A DNA stretch of 43,260 nt from Scleroderma bovista. Lineage: Eukaryota > Basidiomycota > Agaricomycetes > Boletales > Sclerodermataceae. The notes beneath the pieces are model-generated. The model ran no database searches, was not told the origin of the DNA, and saw only the letters and a program-made list of their open reading frames with translations. Positions 12,053 through 23,688 of this stretch are shown in pieces; the stretch's first letter is position 1, and each line of letters starts with the position of its first letter. Location of the stretch: positions 1 to 43,260 of the forward strand of contig JAYMGJ010000260.1 of NCBI GenBank assembly GCA_037178675.1, read 5' to 3'. Position numbers and translations under genes: made by a program.

Positions 12053-12834
12053 TTACACGGTATCCTGGATATTTGCATACTCGCTCTCAATACCCGGCTC
12101 GATCAGGCTGGCGTGTCCAAGGATGAGACAGGATGACGCGCCGACGAGCCAGAAGAAGGTCATGAAAGGAGATGACAACCACAATAACGGAAGGCCGATC
12201 ACAAAGAGAGCAGTATACAGGGACTTTTGGGTTATGACATGGTCACCAACCTGGACCGGATCAGGAGCTGTCGGAAGCAAAACAAAGGAAAAATATCCAG
12301 TCAGAATATGTGACGCTAGTAATTTTTGCGTGAGAACTAACCGAACTTGTTGATAGCAGCGAATCCTCCAGTAAGGAAAGCGAGGGAGAACAGGAGAAGA
12401 GGGCTTGTGAGGCTGGAAAGGATATCATTAGCACGGACGAACTATTTCACAACGGTGGAAGGATGACAGGAGTGTATCATAATGTGGTACTAACATGGCA
12501 TATACCCCGAGAATGGCTATAATGAGCATATAGTTTGCAGAGAAATACCGGGTGTTGTACGATATGCGCTGTGAGGTCGCTGTCAGTCATCATGGGGGCC
12601 CATAGTATGTGTGCTGGGGCAACTCACTGAAACAGCCTGGTTCACATCCCCAGGCCTGGAGATACGGTGAAAGTCGAAGAACTCGGTGGGTGAGCGGAGG
12701 GCACTAAGACGTGTCTCCTATAAAAAAACGGATGTCCAGCCGTGAGTTAACATGGGGCATCCAAGAACAGCCAGTCTGAGTCTACTTACTCTAAGCCTCT
12801 TGACAGCGTCGGTGACACGCATAACGGCTTCCAT
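12053..12834 (-). CDS. PRA1/Yip3-family prenylated Rab acceptor
   Basis: Small ER/Golgi membrane protein that binds prenylated Rab GTPases and helps their membrane delivery. The first exon MEAVMRVTDAVKRL (start 12834) is followed by exons encoding SALRSPTEFFDFHRISRPGD and ISYNTRYFSANYMLIIAIL, typical of the family's cytosolic N-terminus and first hydrophobic hairpin. The last exon gives QVGDHVITQKSLYTALFV, then IGLPLLWLSSPFMTFFWLV and LGHASLIEPGIESEYA. Two hydrophobic hairpins flank a short polar linker, as expected. Stop at 12053-12055. It is divergent from the small gene starting at 12994. Confidence 0.82.
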
Positions 12835-12993
12835 GGCTAGTTACTTGGCTCGAGGTTGGATTGGATGGATTGGTATTGTGCTGAGTTGTACCAACTCTTG
12901 GGCACTTGAGTACTGCGCGCGGCGCTGTGTTGTGACCAAACAGACGTCGATCGACGTCTTTTGTTGCACCAAACAAATTTGCGACTCACAGCC
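12835..12993. promoter_or_regulatory. Short bidirectional promoter (PRA1 / small coiled-coil gene)
   Basis: Only 159 bp separate the two start codons of oppositely oriented genes. It contains TTGGATTGGATGGATTGG and a palindromic GACGTCGATCGACGTC. The latter holds two GACGTC cores that could bind bZIP/CREB-type factors; that is inference from sequence only. Confidence 0.45.
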
Positions 12994-13325
12994 ATGCTTC
13001 GCCGTTCCCCAACCATGATTCCAATGAATGATTCAGACGTCCAAGAGATCCGTGAGCTTGTTGCCCAGCAAAAAGCTCAGTTCGAGCAAAAACAAAGGAC
13101 CCTCTTTCGGATGAAGAAGTTCGCCGAACACCAGTTCAGCGATGAGGATCCACAGGCGGCCGCTTTCCTCAACATGGTGTCTGAGAGGACAAAGGCGAGG
13201 GAACGCGACAAGGAGGAGAGGAACATAAGGCTGGGCATTCCGCCTGGGCAAAGTTCCTCATCTTGTATGCATTCTTTGTACTACGTCCATGTCTTTTATC
13301 TGACTCTTTTTCGCTTGTAGCGTGA
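12994..13325 (+). CDS. Small charged coiled-coil protein, unknown function
   Basis: Two exons: 12994-13264 and 13321-13325, joined over a 56-bp intron (GTATGC...TAG) so that the protein ends in a run of five serines and a stop (TCT TCG TGA). About 92 residues. The body is highly charged and helical: SDVQEIRELVAQQKAQFEQK, RMKKFAEHQF, NMVSERTKARERDKEERNIR, then GIPPGQSSSSS. A methionine at 13015 (MIPMNDSD) is an alternative start. I do not recognise the family. It shares a promoter with PRA1. The open frame, charge pattern and clean terminal intron make it a credible gene. Confidence 0.6.
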
Positions 13326-13595
13326 CATGCAATGAAGAGTAATTAATTGCCAAGAATCCGTCAGCCTGGGTCAACAGATTTATGTGAAAAGTATATCGTC
13401 GAGATTGTGATGTGATTTCCACCATCCTAATTCTTATATTATTCCGGCATGAGAGTCCTAGACTCTGTCGCACTAAACTATCGTAGTCCTAGCAAGCGTG
13501 GGCCCCCGTGCCCCACCGCTCCCCCAGTGTACGAATGCCCTGCTGGCTAGGGTCCCAGAGCCCCCAGCAGTCCCTCTCCGTTTCTACCAGAATCC

Positions 13596-16414
13596 CTATA
13601 TTATCCTTGCATTTTGTTGCAGTGATATCCCACTGTTGAAAATGTTCCTAAATCCTGTGTAACATCAGGCGATCAGATCTATCAGACGATGCGTATGCGA
13701 GGAATGGCACCCACCATCCAGATCCCGACGGTCACACATTGAGGCCAGATCCGCTCTCGCCAGGTTCAGACATGCCGTTCTCAAGGTGTCCCATAGTGCA
13801 GACGACGTTACACCCCGCCTATTGGCAGGCCCTTCCACTATCCCATTCACAGTATCGCCACCTTCGCTATCTTGAAGGACCAGAGCGTCGAGAATGTGTG
13901 TGGCTGCTTCTTCGTAACGCTGCATGGACCAATAATAGTCAGTAAGTTTACAATACAGGGTGTCGCAGGTACGTACACGTAGATTAACACAGGATATGCC
14001 AAGATTGTATCTGCAGCATGTTGCGCATCATTAAAATGCTTCCTTGAAACGTACAGCAAGACATACCGCCCCCGGATATACCCAGGATTCAATTCTAACG
14101 CACGGTAATAATACGCCGGAGCCTCCTCAGCACGGCCGTTATTTGCCATCGTCGCTCCAGCTCGGTTATACAAGAGCCAATCCTGTGGGAGAAAGCATCA
14201 TTTAGAATTAGAACACGTAAGCGCAGGTGGAGACCTACATCAGGACGGATGGCCAGTGCTGTGAGGAAGCAATCCAAGGCTCTTGGATAATCCTGGGGAT
14301 GTTTTGGTCAATATGCACAAGCGTCGAAGAACGACCTACCTCCATCGCATTCAACAGCACAGCCAACACGATCTGGACATCCGCATCCACCTGCTGCACC
14401 TCGCCAGAGGCTCTCGCCATCTCGATCAATATTTCCACTAACTTCTTCGGTTCACCGCTCTCCAACGCCCCACCTGCCCTCTCCTTCACAATCTTTCTGT
14501 ATCTCGGATCAGGATGCCTCGTCACCCACTCTCGCACTGCATTGTACGTGCCCGTCCGGTTGCTTTCATTCGTGCACGATACCCCAAGTGCGAGCCATGC
14601 CGGAAGGTAAGACGGATCGATGGCGAGACATCGACGCAGAGCCTGTATGGCTTTGCTCTCCCGTTCGCTCGACTGCTGTCGGACGCCAAGCTCATACCAC
14701 GTGTTTGCATTGTAGGGGTCTTGTTGGACTGCTGCTTCGAGCTCGAGTATGTTCTGAGTATCATTTCGAAAAGTGTTAGCAGCCATCTGCCTTTAGCTTC
14801 CCCCGACCTTCAAGTAGAGGAAAAGCGAGATAGCGCAAACCACTTACCTCGTATGTCCTATCTACGGCCCCCGTATGCATGGTATGATTTCTCGTTCCTC
14901 CCATTTCTGCCCCTTCCTTCAAATACAGGTTCTCTTTTTGGAACTTATACTCCACAACGGGCCGAACGCCAGTCGTTGTTGCCTCGAATTCATCCCATGC
15001 GTTCTGCATCTCATACCACTGTCCTATCTCCCTTCGCTTCCGCTGCAAAGGGGACATGGCAGACAACCCCGCGGTAGGGGTGGAGAGTTCCGTAATAGTA
15101 GAAGTGGTAGACGGTCCCGCATGGTATGCCTCCCACCACGCTTTGTACTCGGCGTTCTCCTGCTTGAAATAAGCCTCGTTCGCGTCCTGCTCCCGCTCCT
15201 GCGTGGACGACGACGAAGGGGTGGTGATACCCCCAGCTGTCAGTGTAGTGCCTGATACATTGATGTCCCGCGCCTTTCCCTTGCCTTTCACGTCAATAGA
15301 GGTGGAGAGAGGAAGATGGTTGATAGGGACGGTGGTGGAAGTAGAATCGCTTGCTACGAAGCCATTCGGGTCCAAAACGACGTCACCGTCACGCAGCTGG
15401 AGCATCAAACCCATAAACGCGCTTTCCTTGAATTTTGGATTCTGCTCGTGCTCCACTGCTTCAATCACTTGGGCAGCAAGCCGGGCCATCTCATCTGTTG
15501 GGGATGCGGATGACCGCTGACGTTCGTGGACGTTCTCTTCTTTTACAGAAGCTACGGGTGAGAGTGTAGAGGTGTGCAAAAGGTGTTCTTGAGATTGGAA
15601 TTCTTTATCCCATAGCGTATCTACATTCCATGCATTAAGACACCATCTAATAAATGCAATATGATATGACCCACGATCGCTTTGTATCGCCGGCCTATGC
15701 ATCTGACCATGGACCTGTCCCAGCATCGGAGTGGCCATAGTAGTCAGGGGCATTCCCAATGAACTCATTTGATGCATATACGGAGCTGCCCGTGGTGCCG
15801 CACCCACAGAAGTGGGACTCTGAACATCCTCCCTGACAGTCGCAGTCGAGGATGTCCCCAGCAGCTGCCCTTTCCCCTGTGCATGTTGGTGCTGGGAATT
15901 CAGAATGAAATCACTTGCCCACCCAGCACCCGCGAAGCCTGCAAGCGGCGATTGCACGGATGTGCTAGGTCCAGGGGGGGCCAGCTGGGATAACGTTTCG
16001 TGCAGTCCGGCCATGTCGAAAACATGTTGAAAATTCTGCTGCTTTGTTGTATTCGCCATCACCCCCTGCTTATCAGCAGCTGGAGCAAAGAATCGTGCTG
16101 CGTCATGCTGAAGCTCTGGAGCGGGTAATTGTGTGGTTCGGAATGTCTTGTCGGTTCAGTATCGTGGACGTACAGCGTACGATGGACAAGAATGTCAGTT
16201 TAGGGATCACGCAATGTACAGTTCATACATACCTCCTGAGCCTGCCTCGCCCTGTCCTAGACATAAAGCGGAGACTCAACACACGACCGGGGAAGAACTA
16301 GATATCCCGAACCTGTTGCGGACCGCGGACCTGGTCAAACTGCTTCGCAAGTCCTTGGAGAGGGTTGGTTGGCCCACACTCCGAGCCTCCATTGACCAGC
16401 ATTGGGAGCGACAT
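13596..16414 (-). CDS. PEX5: PEX5, peroxisomal targeting signal 1 (PTS1) receptor
   Basis: Cytosolic receptor that binds C-terminal SKL-type signals through TPRs and carries cargo to the peroxisomal membrane. The N-terminus, joined across short exons, reads [20 protein letters not shown] with the conserved cysteine at residue 13 used for monoubiquitination and recycling. Next come QDRARQAQE and [14 protein letters not shown]14/13-binding WxxxF motifs are visible (GWASDF, LWDKEF). A disordered Ser/Thr-rich middle precedes the TPR array: [72 protein letters not shown]. The last intron splits CDRRDLD / GFRNIF, so the protein ends [17 protein letters not shown] with stop at 13596-13598; reading through instead would lose the conserved DLxGF end. 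Start ATG 16412-16414. Confidence 0.92.
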
Positions 16415-16620
16415 GGTTCTCGACACGACGGTTAACGTTCAGAGCTCGGCTCACTGCCTAAATGGGAAGATGCATGAATCATGTGTTTTTCCTACAACAA
16501 AGCAAGTTGGAAAGCGGGAAGAAGTGTCATAGCGGTCTAAGAAAGGAAGGTCCCTCTGTACTCATGAGTATATACATCCTACAGTACAAGTCATCTCACA
16601 CCCAAGTATGGACTCCACAA

Positions 16621-18217
16621 TCATGAATTAGTCAAGGTCGCTGGAGCTGACACCCCTCCACTCGGGCTCTGCGGCGAGCCCTGAGGCAGTGGCGGTTTTA
16701 CTTGCGGTTTCTGGGGTTCAAGTGGTGCTAACTGCGGGACTTGTCCAGATTGGGATTGTGCTTGGGCAGCTTGTGCAGCTTGCACGACCTGCTGCGCAAC
16801 CTGAACAGCTTGGGCATGCACCTCTTGTTGTGCAGCTTGAGCTTGCTGCATCGCTTCTACAGCTTGCCGACATTCGGCACCGCCTTCTGAACGGACTAGG
16901 AATACAACACATGATCAGTGTGCCAAAAGCGAGTGCTAAAGGACAGAGACTTACGATGTCGCTGCAGAGTCGTTCCCATGACGCCAATAATGGACACGTG
17001 CCAAGACCGAACGAAAATCCAACAAGGAGGAAGGATTCCCAAGCCAGTCAGCATATGAACCGACACCCAAATGGGCGACTTACGTTGAGAGCGTCTAGCC
17101 GACTAAACGTCTTCCTGCACCCTTGGCACACGTTCGCCTGCGACCTGTTCGCATGTAGCGCTTGGTGCCGTCTGTACGTACGCGTGCATATCGGAGCATG
17201 TGAATGCATTGCATGTGCACACACGATGGGTAGATAGGGGAAAGGGAAAAATAAATGAGTATATCTGCCACACGCAAAAGAAGACGGCAAAGAAAAAAGA
17301 TGCAGATTGACAGAGCCAAAGAATGGGACAAACGCGTATAACTAGAGATATGAATTAAAACGAGGTGATAGCGCATCGGAGGTGGCAGTGGGGCCACAGC
17401 ACAGCACCCGTGTGGGAATGCAGAAGCAACGGGTGATAGTAAAGGAACGGACAGGAGACTCACTTGCAATCGTGCTGTCTTGCGAATCCCTTTTTGCAAT
17501 CGGGATACTCGCATATATATGGTCGTTCTTCTGTGTGTGATCGAAGATGACCTAGACGGCCAAAATGGGTGGTTAGTCGTGTATTAGATAGAGATGTGGA
17601 GATGTGCAACACGACAGGACGAGTGGAATGGAAAACGAGGAATACGGGCCGAGCGAAGGATATTCACAGTCGCACTTACCTCTGAGGTTAAACCGACGCG
17701 TGAACGTGCTCCCACAGCCTGGGACGGGGCAGATGAAATGGGCCTCGTTTCTTCTCCTCGAAGCGCTGGCAGCCTGTGTAGCGGAGGTGGTGACCTGCTT
17801 CTTTTCCACCTGGAGGATAGGAGGGAGACGGGTGACACCGTTTGCAAAATGGCCCTGGGGATCTGCGAGTGGCGCAGAGGAGGAGGCGATTGCCTGGGAA
17901 TAGAGCTCTGCGGCAGTTGGAGCGTAGAACGGTTCTTGCTTGAGATCGTGTGGAGATGCGGGTGCGGGTGCGGGTGGCGCAGACGGTGCGGACGGTGGTG
18001 GTGGTGGTGGGTGGGCGGCGGGTATGGGGTATGGGGAGGGATGGGACGTGTGTCGGAAGGGGGAGTTGCTGTGGCTCCTTCTGTAGGCATGGCCTGGAGG
18101 AAAGTGGGCATGTTGTTCGGTGGGATCGTTTGGGCCTGAGCCGGGGGGGAACGAGGGCTGCTGGGACATGGGCTGCTGGTGGTTCCAGCGTGTGGTGTGA
18201 TCGCTCTGGGGGTCCAT
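16621..18217 (-). CDS. CRZ1: C2H2 zinc-finger transcription factor, CRZ1-like
   Basis: Probable calcineurin-responsive nuclear factor. The N-terminal half is disordered and Pro/His/Ser-rich ([15 protein letters not shown]...). Three fingers follow, split over several exons: [40 protein letters not shown] with QHDCKRHQALH, then [15 protein letters not shown] and [12 protein letters not shown]. The [15 protein letters not shown]...QHDCKRH...[17 protein letters not shown] series is the CRZ1 signature. The third finger requires a 7-nt microexon (16955-16961). After it comes an Ala/Gln-rich tail ([13 protein letters not shown]) and a Pro-rich end; stop 16621-16623. An N-terminal PxIxIT calcineurin site was not clearly seen. 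The CRZ1 call rests on the fingers, so another SEGGAEC-type C2H2 factor is possible. Confidence 0.78.
16955..16961 (-). other. 7-nt microexon within the third zinc finger
   Basis: On the minus strand the upstream exon ends ...GACGCTCTCAAC before GTAAGT. The downstream exon starts TCCGTTCAGAAGG after CCTAG. Only the 7 nt CGACATC, flanked by CTCTGCAG and GTAAGTC, restores the frame and the finger ALNRHLRSEGG. Joining the neighbouring exons directly would shift the frame and lose the zinc-ligand His. Confidence 0.75.
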
Positions 18218-18509
18218 GGATGGGCCTTTTATTGATCAGAAGAAATGTTTGCCTTGTATTCAGGCGCTCACTAGGAACAGACGCTCGTTTTATGTGGTAG
18301 TGTGGCTGTGCGACTCAATTTAGCCTGCAGCGCCGCAGCACCGCCTCAATTTGTCATCTCGCCCTCATACATGCTGTGTCAGCGGAACAGCCACCTCCCT
18401 TTAGCTTCCCGGCCTCGGCTTCTTTCGCCCCGTCTCCGTCTCCGTGCCCGTCTCCGTTCCCCCCCCCCCTGCACTCCACCTCCCATTCCCAGCACCGGAT
18501 CAAAATTTC

Positions 18510-21500
18510 CTAGTCTATCCCGGCATCGAAGATGTGTGCATCCAATAGCCTTCTCCGTCGCATCAGCTCCCCTTCCGAAATCCGCTGCCCCCCATTCCCA
18601 CCCCGGGGAGTGCCCACCTCCCCTGGCTCGCTCATCGGCGTCCTTGACCGTTCCGAGCCCCTCCTCGAGCCCCTCCCACTACACCCAGCACTGCTCGTAC
18701 CCAACCACTTGCGCGCAACAAACGTAATCCCAGAGTCATCCGTCTCACCCTCGGACGCGAATGGGCTCGGACAACTCGTACTAGAACTCCGATTGGGTCC
18801 ACTGCTCACCGAACGGGCCATCTCAGAGGGAGAGCGGATGCCAGTCGCAGTAGTGGGCAAGTGAGATTGCGACCGTGTACGTGGTTGCTCCTCCGCTTTC
18901 TTCTTCGCTGGGCAGGCTCCCTCTGTTGTCGCACCATTGACTAGAGTAGTCCCATTCACGAGATCTTGTGCCTCTTCACGACTTGTCCGCCCTCCATACC
19001 TCACAAACGCATCCTCGATCCAATCCGACAGATCATCCACCACTGCCCGCGCCTCCTTCATCAATGCCATCATCTGCAGATATCCGTGACTCCAGTCCTT
19101 GAACAGCACCATCTGCACCCAGTCATCCTCTGACTCTCGTGCTAGTCTTTCCCGTTCTGCCAGCATCTCTTCGTGGAAATCCCCAGGCTGGACGTGACTC
19201 ATTCGCAGGTCTTCTCCGAATTTAGAACTTGCGGAGCCGCCACAACTAAGCATCTCGTCCAACTCCATTTTCCTTGCTCTCTTTGCTTCCCTTACCCGCC
19301 CCGCGAAGATGACCGTATCATCTACAAACGGGTCCTTTTCCCCACATTGCATCAGCACCGGAGGAAATTGCGCGAGAAGCGAAGAGGGCGTCAAGATCGG
19401 AGAAAGGAGGTAATCCGTCGCAAAATCAGGATTGCGGTGTGGTCCAATGTAGAGGATCGCCATGGCACGCATCTGCAAGTTGTTGACAGAGAAATTGGCA
19501 CCTGACAGTAGAAAACGTATAATACTCACCATGCTCGGAGAAACAATTCTGTCTTGGAAGTATCCCGTTCGACTGGTCATGGTCAATCTCGTCCCAATCG
19601 GCTCGCGTTCCTTCCCCTTCCCCTGTCGCTCTGGCCTGTCCCCCCCAGTAACAAGTGTCACCGCCTCAATATTTGCTTTCTGGACAGCCTCTGAAAGCTC
19701 CTTCTGCTGACTCTCCAGACAGGCGTGCAAGTGCTGGTGGGATGAAGGGGGAAGAGGGCTCTTCGTCGTCTCTTTGGCCGGCGATGGACACTCCCTGTAC
19801 ACATACCGAACACGCTCCTCTAGCGGTCGATCTTCCTCCCTCACGACATCACTTCCATCACTCTCCTCGTCTGCCCACAAACCGCTCTCATCGTATGAGC
19901 CATGCGTCCGAACCTCGAATGACTTCACGCTCGACTTGCGCTTCATTGCCGTTGCAGTAGCTAATCTATCCTTTTCAGCGGACGCTTTCAGTAACGGTGT
20001 ATCCTCCATTTCCTCATTTGCACCCGTCGCTGACATTGGAGAGGTCGCGTTCCCGGCCAGGTCCATTAGCGCGTCCTTCCAGCTCTTGCCACGCCTCAAT
20101 CCTCGGCGTTTCCCAAATGAACCACTGCCGCGCTTGCCCCCAACCATACTGAGCGGGCTCACGTGCTGTAGATGATCCTTCTGGGACGCAAGCTCGCGCA
20201 GGCCTGGCAGGTTCCCCGTGGACTGCTCGGAACGAAGCACACGTAAATTGTCAGGGGACATCCACGAGGTGAAATTGAAATCGAGCGCTGCATAGTTGAG
20301 CACGAGGGCTACGGGTGGACAAAGCTTAGCCGCGGAGGATGGGGGGATCAATTGATTATGTTGAAGGATCTTGACCATTACGCCTACGACAAGCGTTGCG
20401 CCCCTTTTCCATGTCAAAACGCGATCAATCGCGCGGAAACCGTGAAAATGCATTGCACTCACGCGGAATCACCAGACAGGACCATATTAAATTGCTTCCC
20501 AGACATTCCAATACACCGTCCATTTGACTCCGCCAGAAGCCTATACAAGTCGAAACATTCGTCCATCGCAAATGGGTACGGATCTGGGAATGACAAAAAA
20601 AGTAAATTTTAAGTTTAGCTTTGCTGTGCATGGCATAGCAGAAGAAAAAGGTAATCACACTCAGGCGCCTTGCCGTAGTCAACTGCTAGGACGGGTTTGC
20701 CGGTTCTGAGTGCCCATGTCCGCAGTCGTTCTTCGTGATGTTCCGGTGTCATCGCCACGAACCCCCCACCGGGAAAGTCAATTATCAGGTCCGTGCAGTT
20801 GTGCAGCTCCATCACAGGCCCCGCAAAGTAAACGTGAACTGTGATCGGGCGGTCATACATCGAGGACAAGGGTCTGGGTAAGAGTATCCTTCTGTGGAAT
20901 GCTACCTTGGAGCCGTTCGATAGCAGGCGGAGCTTTGGAATGGAGTTCTTGTCAGTACATTTCGCCAGACGGCACAGAAGGTGCCTACATATGGATTAGA
21001 TGTCTTCTCCCATGTCGTGCGGAACATTTCCACAGTCGGAACTGCCCTAAACCTGCGAAGCTGGTGGTGTTTTATTATTATTTACGCCATGGGTCAGCAG
21101 CATGGTTCATTGCACAGAATTGCACACACCTTTTCGTCTGCCTCGTTGGCATAAATGATGTAGTATATCGAGAACAGAATGGAGCATATGTCCCTCAGCC
21201 ATTTCGGTTTGATGGACATTGCAGTCGCAAAACCGGCATCCAGGCCGGTAGCGATCCACGTCATGCGGTAGTATGAATGTGAGTACTGCACAGGCCGTGC
21301 ATTAGCACGCATGGCAAGAGATGAAGGGAGTGATTCGGACACTTACGAGGCGTGCCAAGGGCTCGGGAGCTGATGCATGACATCAGCACACCTCGTCCAC
21401 ACGTACCAAGAAGGTCTAGACTCACCACCGAGTCCGAAGATCTTGTCCAGGTTTCTAGCTGCGTACACAGCCGTAAGAGTGCTTACGATAATCTGCCATG

Positions 21501-21769
21501 GGGAGAACCGTTCTGCGGGATCACTTGGGTTAGGGTGAAGCGGGGTTCAGGGCTGGGCAACCCACGGAGTCTCTTGTTGAATCTGTGTATCCAAAGCACA
21601 CGTGGCCCTCCAGGGTTACCTACGGTAAGCCTCCATATCCAGAAGAGGATGACGAGGAACACCTGTGTGCCATGCCACGGCCGATGAGCAGGTGACGGCG
21701 GGCGACGAAGCGACTCACTTGTGTGCGTTTCCAAGACAGGCTCGGGCGGCCAAGTAAGTGGTCTATCAT
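18510..21769 (-). CDS. Membrane-anchored HSL-family lipase/esterase (alpha/beta hydrolase fold 3)
   Basis: Predicted ester hydrolase of the hormone-sensitive-lipase group, anchored by N-terminal hydrophobic segments (VFLVILFWIWRLTV; DICSILFSIYYIIY). The start is MIDHLLGRPSLSWKRTQ at 21769. Catalytic landmarks: oxyanion region IDFPGGGFVAMTPEHHEERL, VDYGKAPE then YPYPFAMDECF, and nucleophile motif GDSAGA (split by an intron after the first Ala base pair). Acid and His are probably in GEKDPFVDD and DWSHGYLQM. An insertion with acidic and Ser-rich sequence lies between the nucleophile and acid motifs, and the C-terminal ~140 residues are disordered. The usual HGGG oxyanion motif is here FPGGG. 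Substrate is unknown: acylglycerols, steryl esters or xenobiotic esters. Divergent from MRI1. Confidence 0.82.
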
Positions 21770-21922
21770 GACGGTACTCGCAGTCTGCTGCCAGGAGAGC
21801 TCCGGGGCAGCAGCATCATTGTCGTTATAATAGCAGGCGCTAGCATGTGATTCTGCGACTTACTACAGCAGATGCTCTTTTTGGGTTGCCTTAGTCGCCA
21901 CGTGGTTATCAGATTCCGATAA
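21770..21922. promoter_or_regulatory. Short bidirectional promoter (lipase / MRI1)
   Basis: 153 bp between the start codons of two divergent genes, so both 5' regions must overlap here. No individual binding site is identified. Confidence 0.45.
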
Positions 21923-23688
21923 ATGGCCAGCTCATCGTCCGAGACAGAGGGCCCTGCTCGCTGCAGGATGCTCACTTCTATCAAGACAGAGAGAGACAAG
22001 ATCGAAATAGTGAACCAGCTCTTGCTCCCCCACTGTACAGAATACATTGAGATAAACACAATCGAGGAAGCCCACGATGCTATCAAGACCATGAAGGTAA
22101 AATTTCCATGTTTCCAAGAGCATCTCCTTGTTGACATCTTTCTGGCAGATCCGAGGTGCACCTGCCATTGCATCGCTCGCGGCGCTGACTTTCGCAGCCA
22201 ACCTGTCGAAAGCTCTCGAAACATCCCCTACCCCGCCCTTCCTCTCCTCTCCCGAAGCTCTCCAGGCGCACGTCACGCCCATTCTAGATTATCTTTACAC
22301 CGCACGGCCGACGGCCGTCAACCTCGGTGCAGCAACACGCCGCATCGCTCGCAAGCTCCAATCCTCCAGGGATGAAGGAAAAGATACCATCGCTATCGCT
22401 CGCGACCTCGTTGCAGAGGCTAGACTAGTCTCTGATGAAGATTATTCTCGTAACGTGAAGATGGCTACGTGTGGCGGTAGCTGGCTTGTGGCGTTCCACG
22501 CGCTGTCGGCTGCCGAAACCCTCAATGTCCTCACCGTGTGCAACACGGGCTCGCTCGCTACTTCAGTATGTGGGACGTTTCACTTCCCGTTCTTCCTCAT
22601 GATCCCAGCAACCCTTTTTTCTTTGCGTGAATAGAACGCTGAAAACTTTTTGATTCTTCACCCAGGGATATGGAACAGCTCTGGGTCTCATCACGTACCT
22701 CGCTGACATCCAGCGACTTGGCCGGGCTTACTTTACCCAAACTACACCGTATCATCAAGGATCTCGGTGAATACAGCAACCCCTCGGCTTCGCAACGTAT
22801 TCCTAACCCTAATTTTCTTTTCTGTCTTCTTCCCCCCCTCGTGTTTTTCGTGGTCGCCGTGTGGCAGATTGACCGCACTGGAACTGCAGACATTAAGGAT
22901 CCCTTCGACGATGATCTGTGACACCATGGTCGGATCTCTTTTCCAGCACCACAAGATCCATGCGGTGGGTACGTGCATCTTCCTTTCTTGATCCTTTTGC
23001 CTTGTGTTTACCTGGGCATCGTTTTACTCCTCAGCTGTCGGGGCTGATAGAATTGCTAGGAATGGAGACACCGCCAACAAGGTATCGTGGATATCTCATG
23101 TTCACGCTTCATGTTCCAGATGGTCCGGATGTTCCGATCACATCGCATCTACCACATGTTGTGATGTGATGCTTGGCAACTTTTTTCCGGACCACCTTCG
23201 TATGCAAATGCACATTCGCCATCATTAATGTTCAAACAAACTAGATCGGGACGTACAATGCTGCCGTCCTAGCAGCACGCCATAGCATCCCATTCATTGT
23301 CATTGCCCCAATAAGTACTATCGACCTCGATATTGCGGATGGGTCCGAGTAAGTCACTTGATTCCCTCCGTTTTTCCATCTTACTTCCCACACTCTCGGT
23401 AACGATCCGCCTCATTTCAATCCTAGAATCCCAATCGAACAGCGACCAGTCATTGAAGCCTGCCTGGTCCGGGGCGCACTCTACCCACTTCGGACCGATA
23501 CCGACGGACGATACGAACAGGCCCAAGTTATGATCACGCCTCCTGGTCTATGCACTGAAATAGACAGTGTGTACAACCCGAGTTTCGATGTCACTCCTGC
23601 AGAGCTCATCACCGCAATCGTCACCGAAAAGGGCGTTGCCGTGCGGGAGGAGGGAAAGAAGGTGTTTGACTTGAGCAGCGTCATTTAG
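21923..23688 (+). CDS. MRI1: Methylthioribose-1-phosphate isomerase (methionine salvage)
   Basis: Cytosolic enzyme of the eIF2B alpha/beta/delta-like fold converting 5-methylthioribose-1-phosphate to the ribulose form. Start [14 protein letters not shown] at 21923; exon 1 ends at 22096 and exon 2 starts at 22149. Landmarks in order: [55 protein letters not shown] (catalytic Cys), [65 protein letters not shown] (catalytic Asp), [29 protein letters not shown] and [13 protein letters not shown]. Six or so short introns interrupt it. All core residues I know for the family are present, so it should be active. Confidence 0.93.

Noticed and set aside
11665..12090. Minus-strand 141-codon open frame
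   Set aside because: Overlaps the PRA1 stop in another frame and shows no motif; likely 3' UTR.
14514..15520. Long plus-strand open frames opposite PEX5
   Set aside because: Antisense shadows of PEX5 exons, whose minus-strand frame has clear TPR and family motifs.
17594..18300. Plus-strand open frames rich in Gly/Trp/Arg opposite the CRZ1-like gene
   Set aside because: Shadow of the Pro/His-rich disordered region of the zinc-finger protein.
22800..22812. Telomere-like CCTAACCCTAA
   Set aside because: Only about one and a half units and located inside an MRI1 intron; chance.
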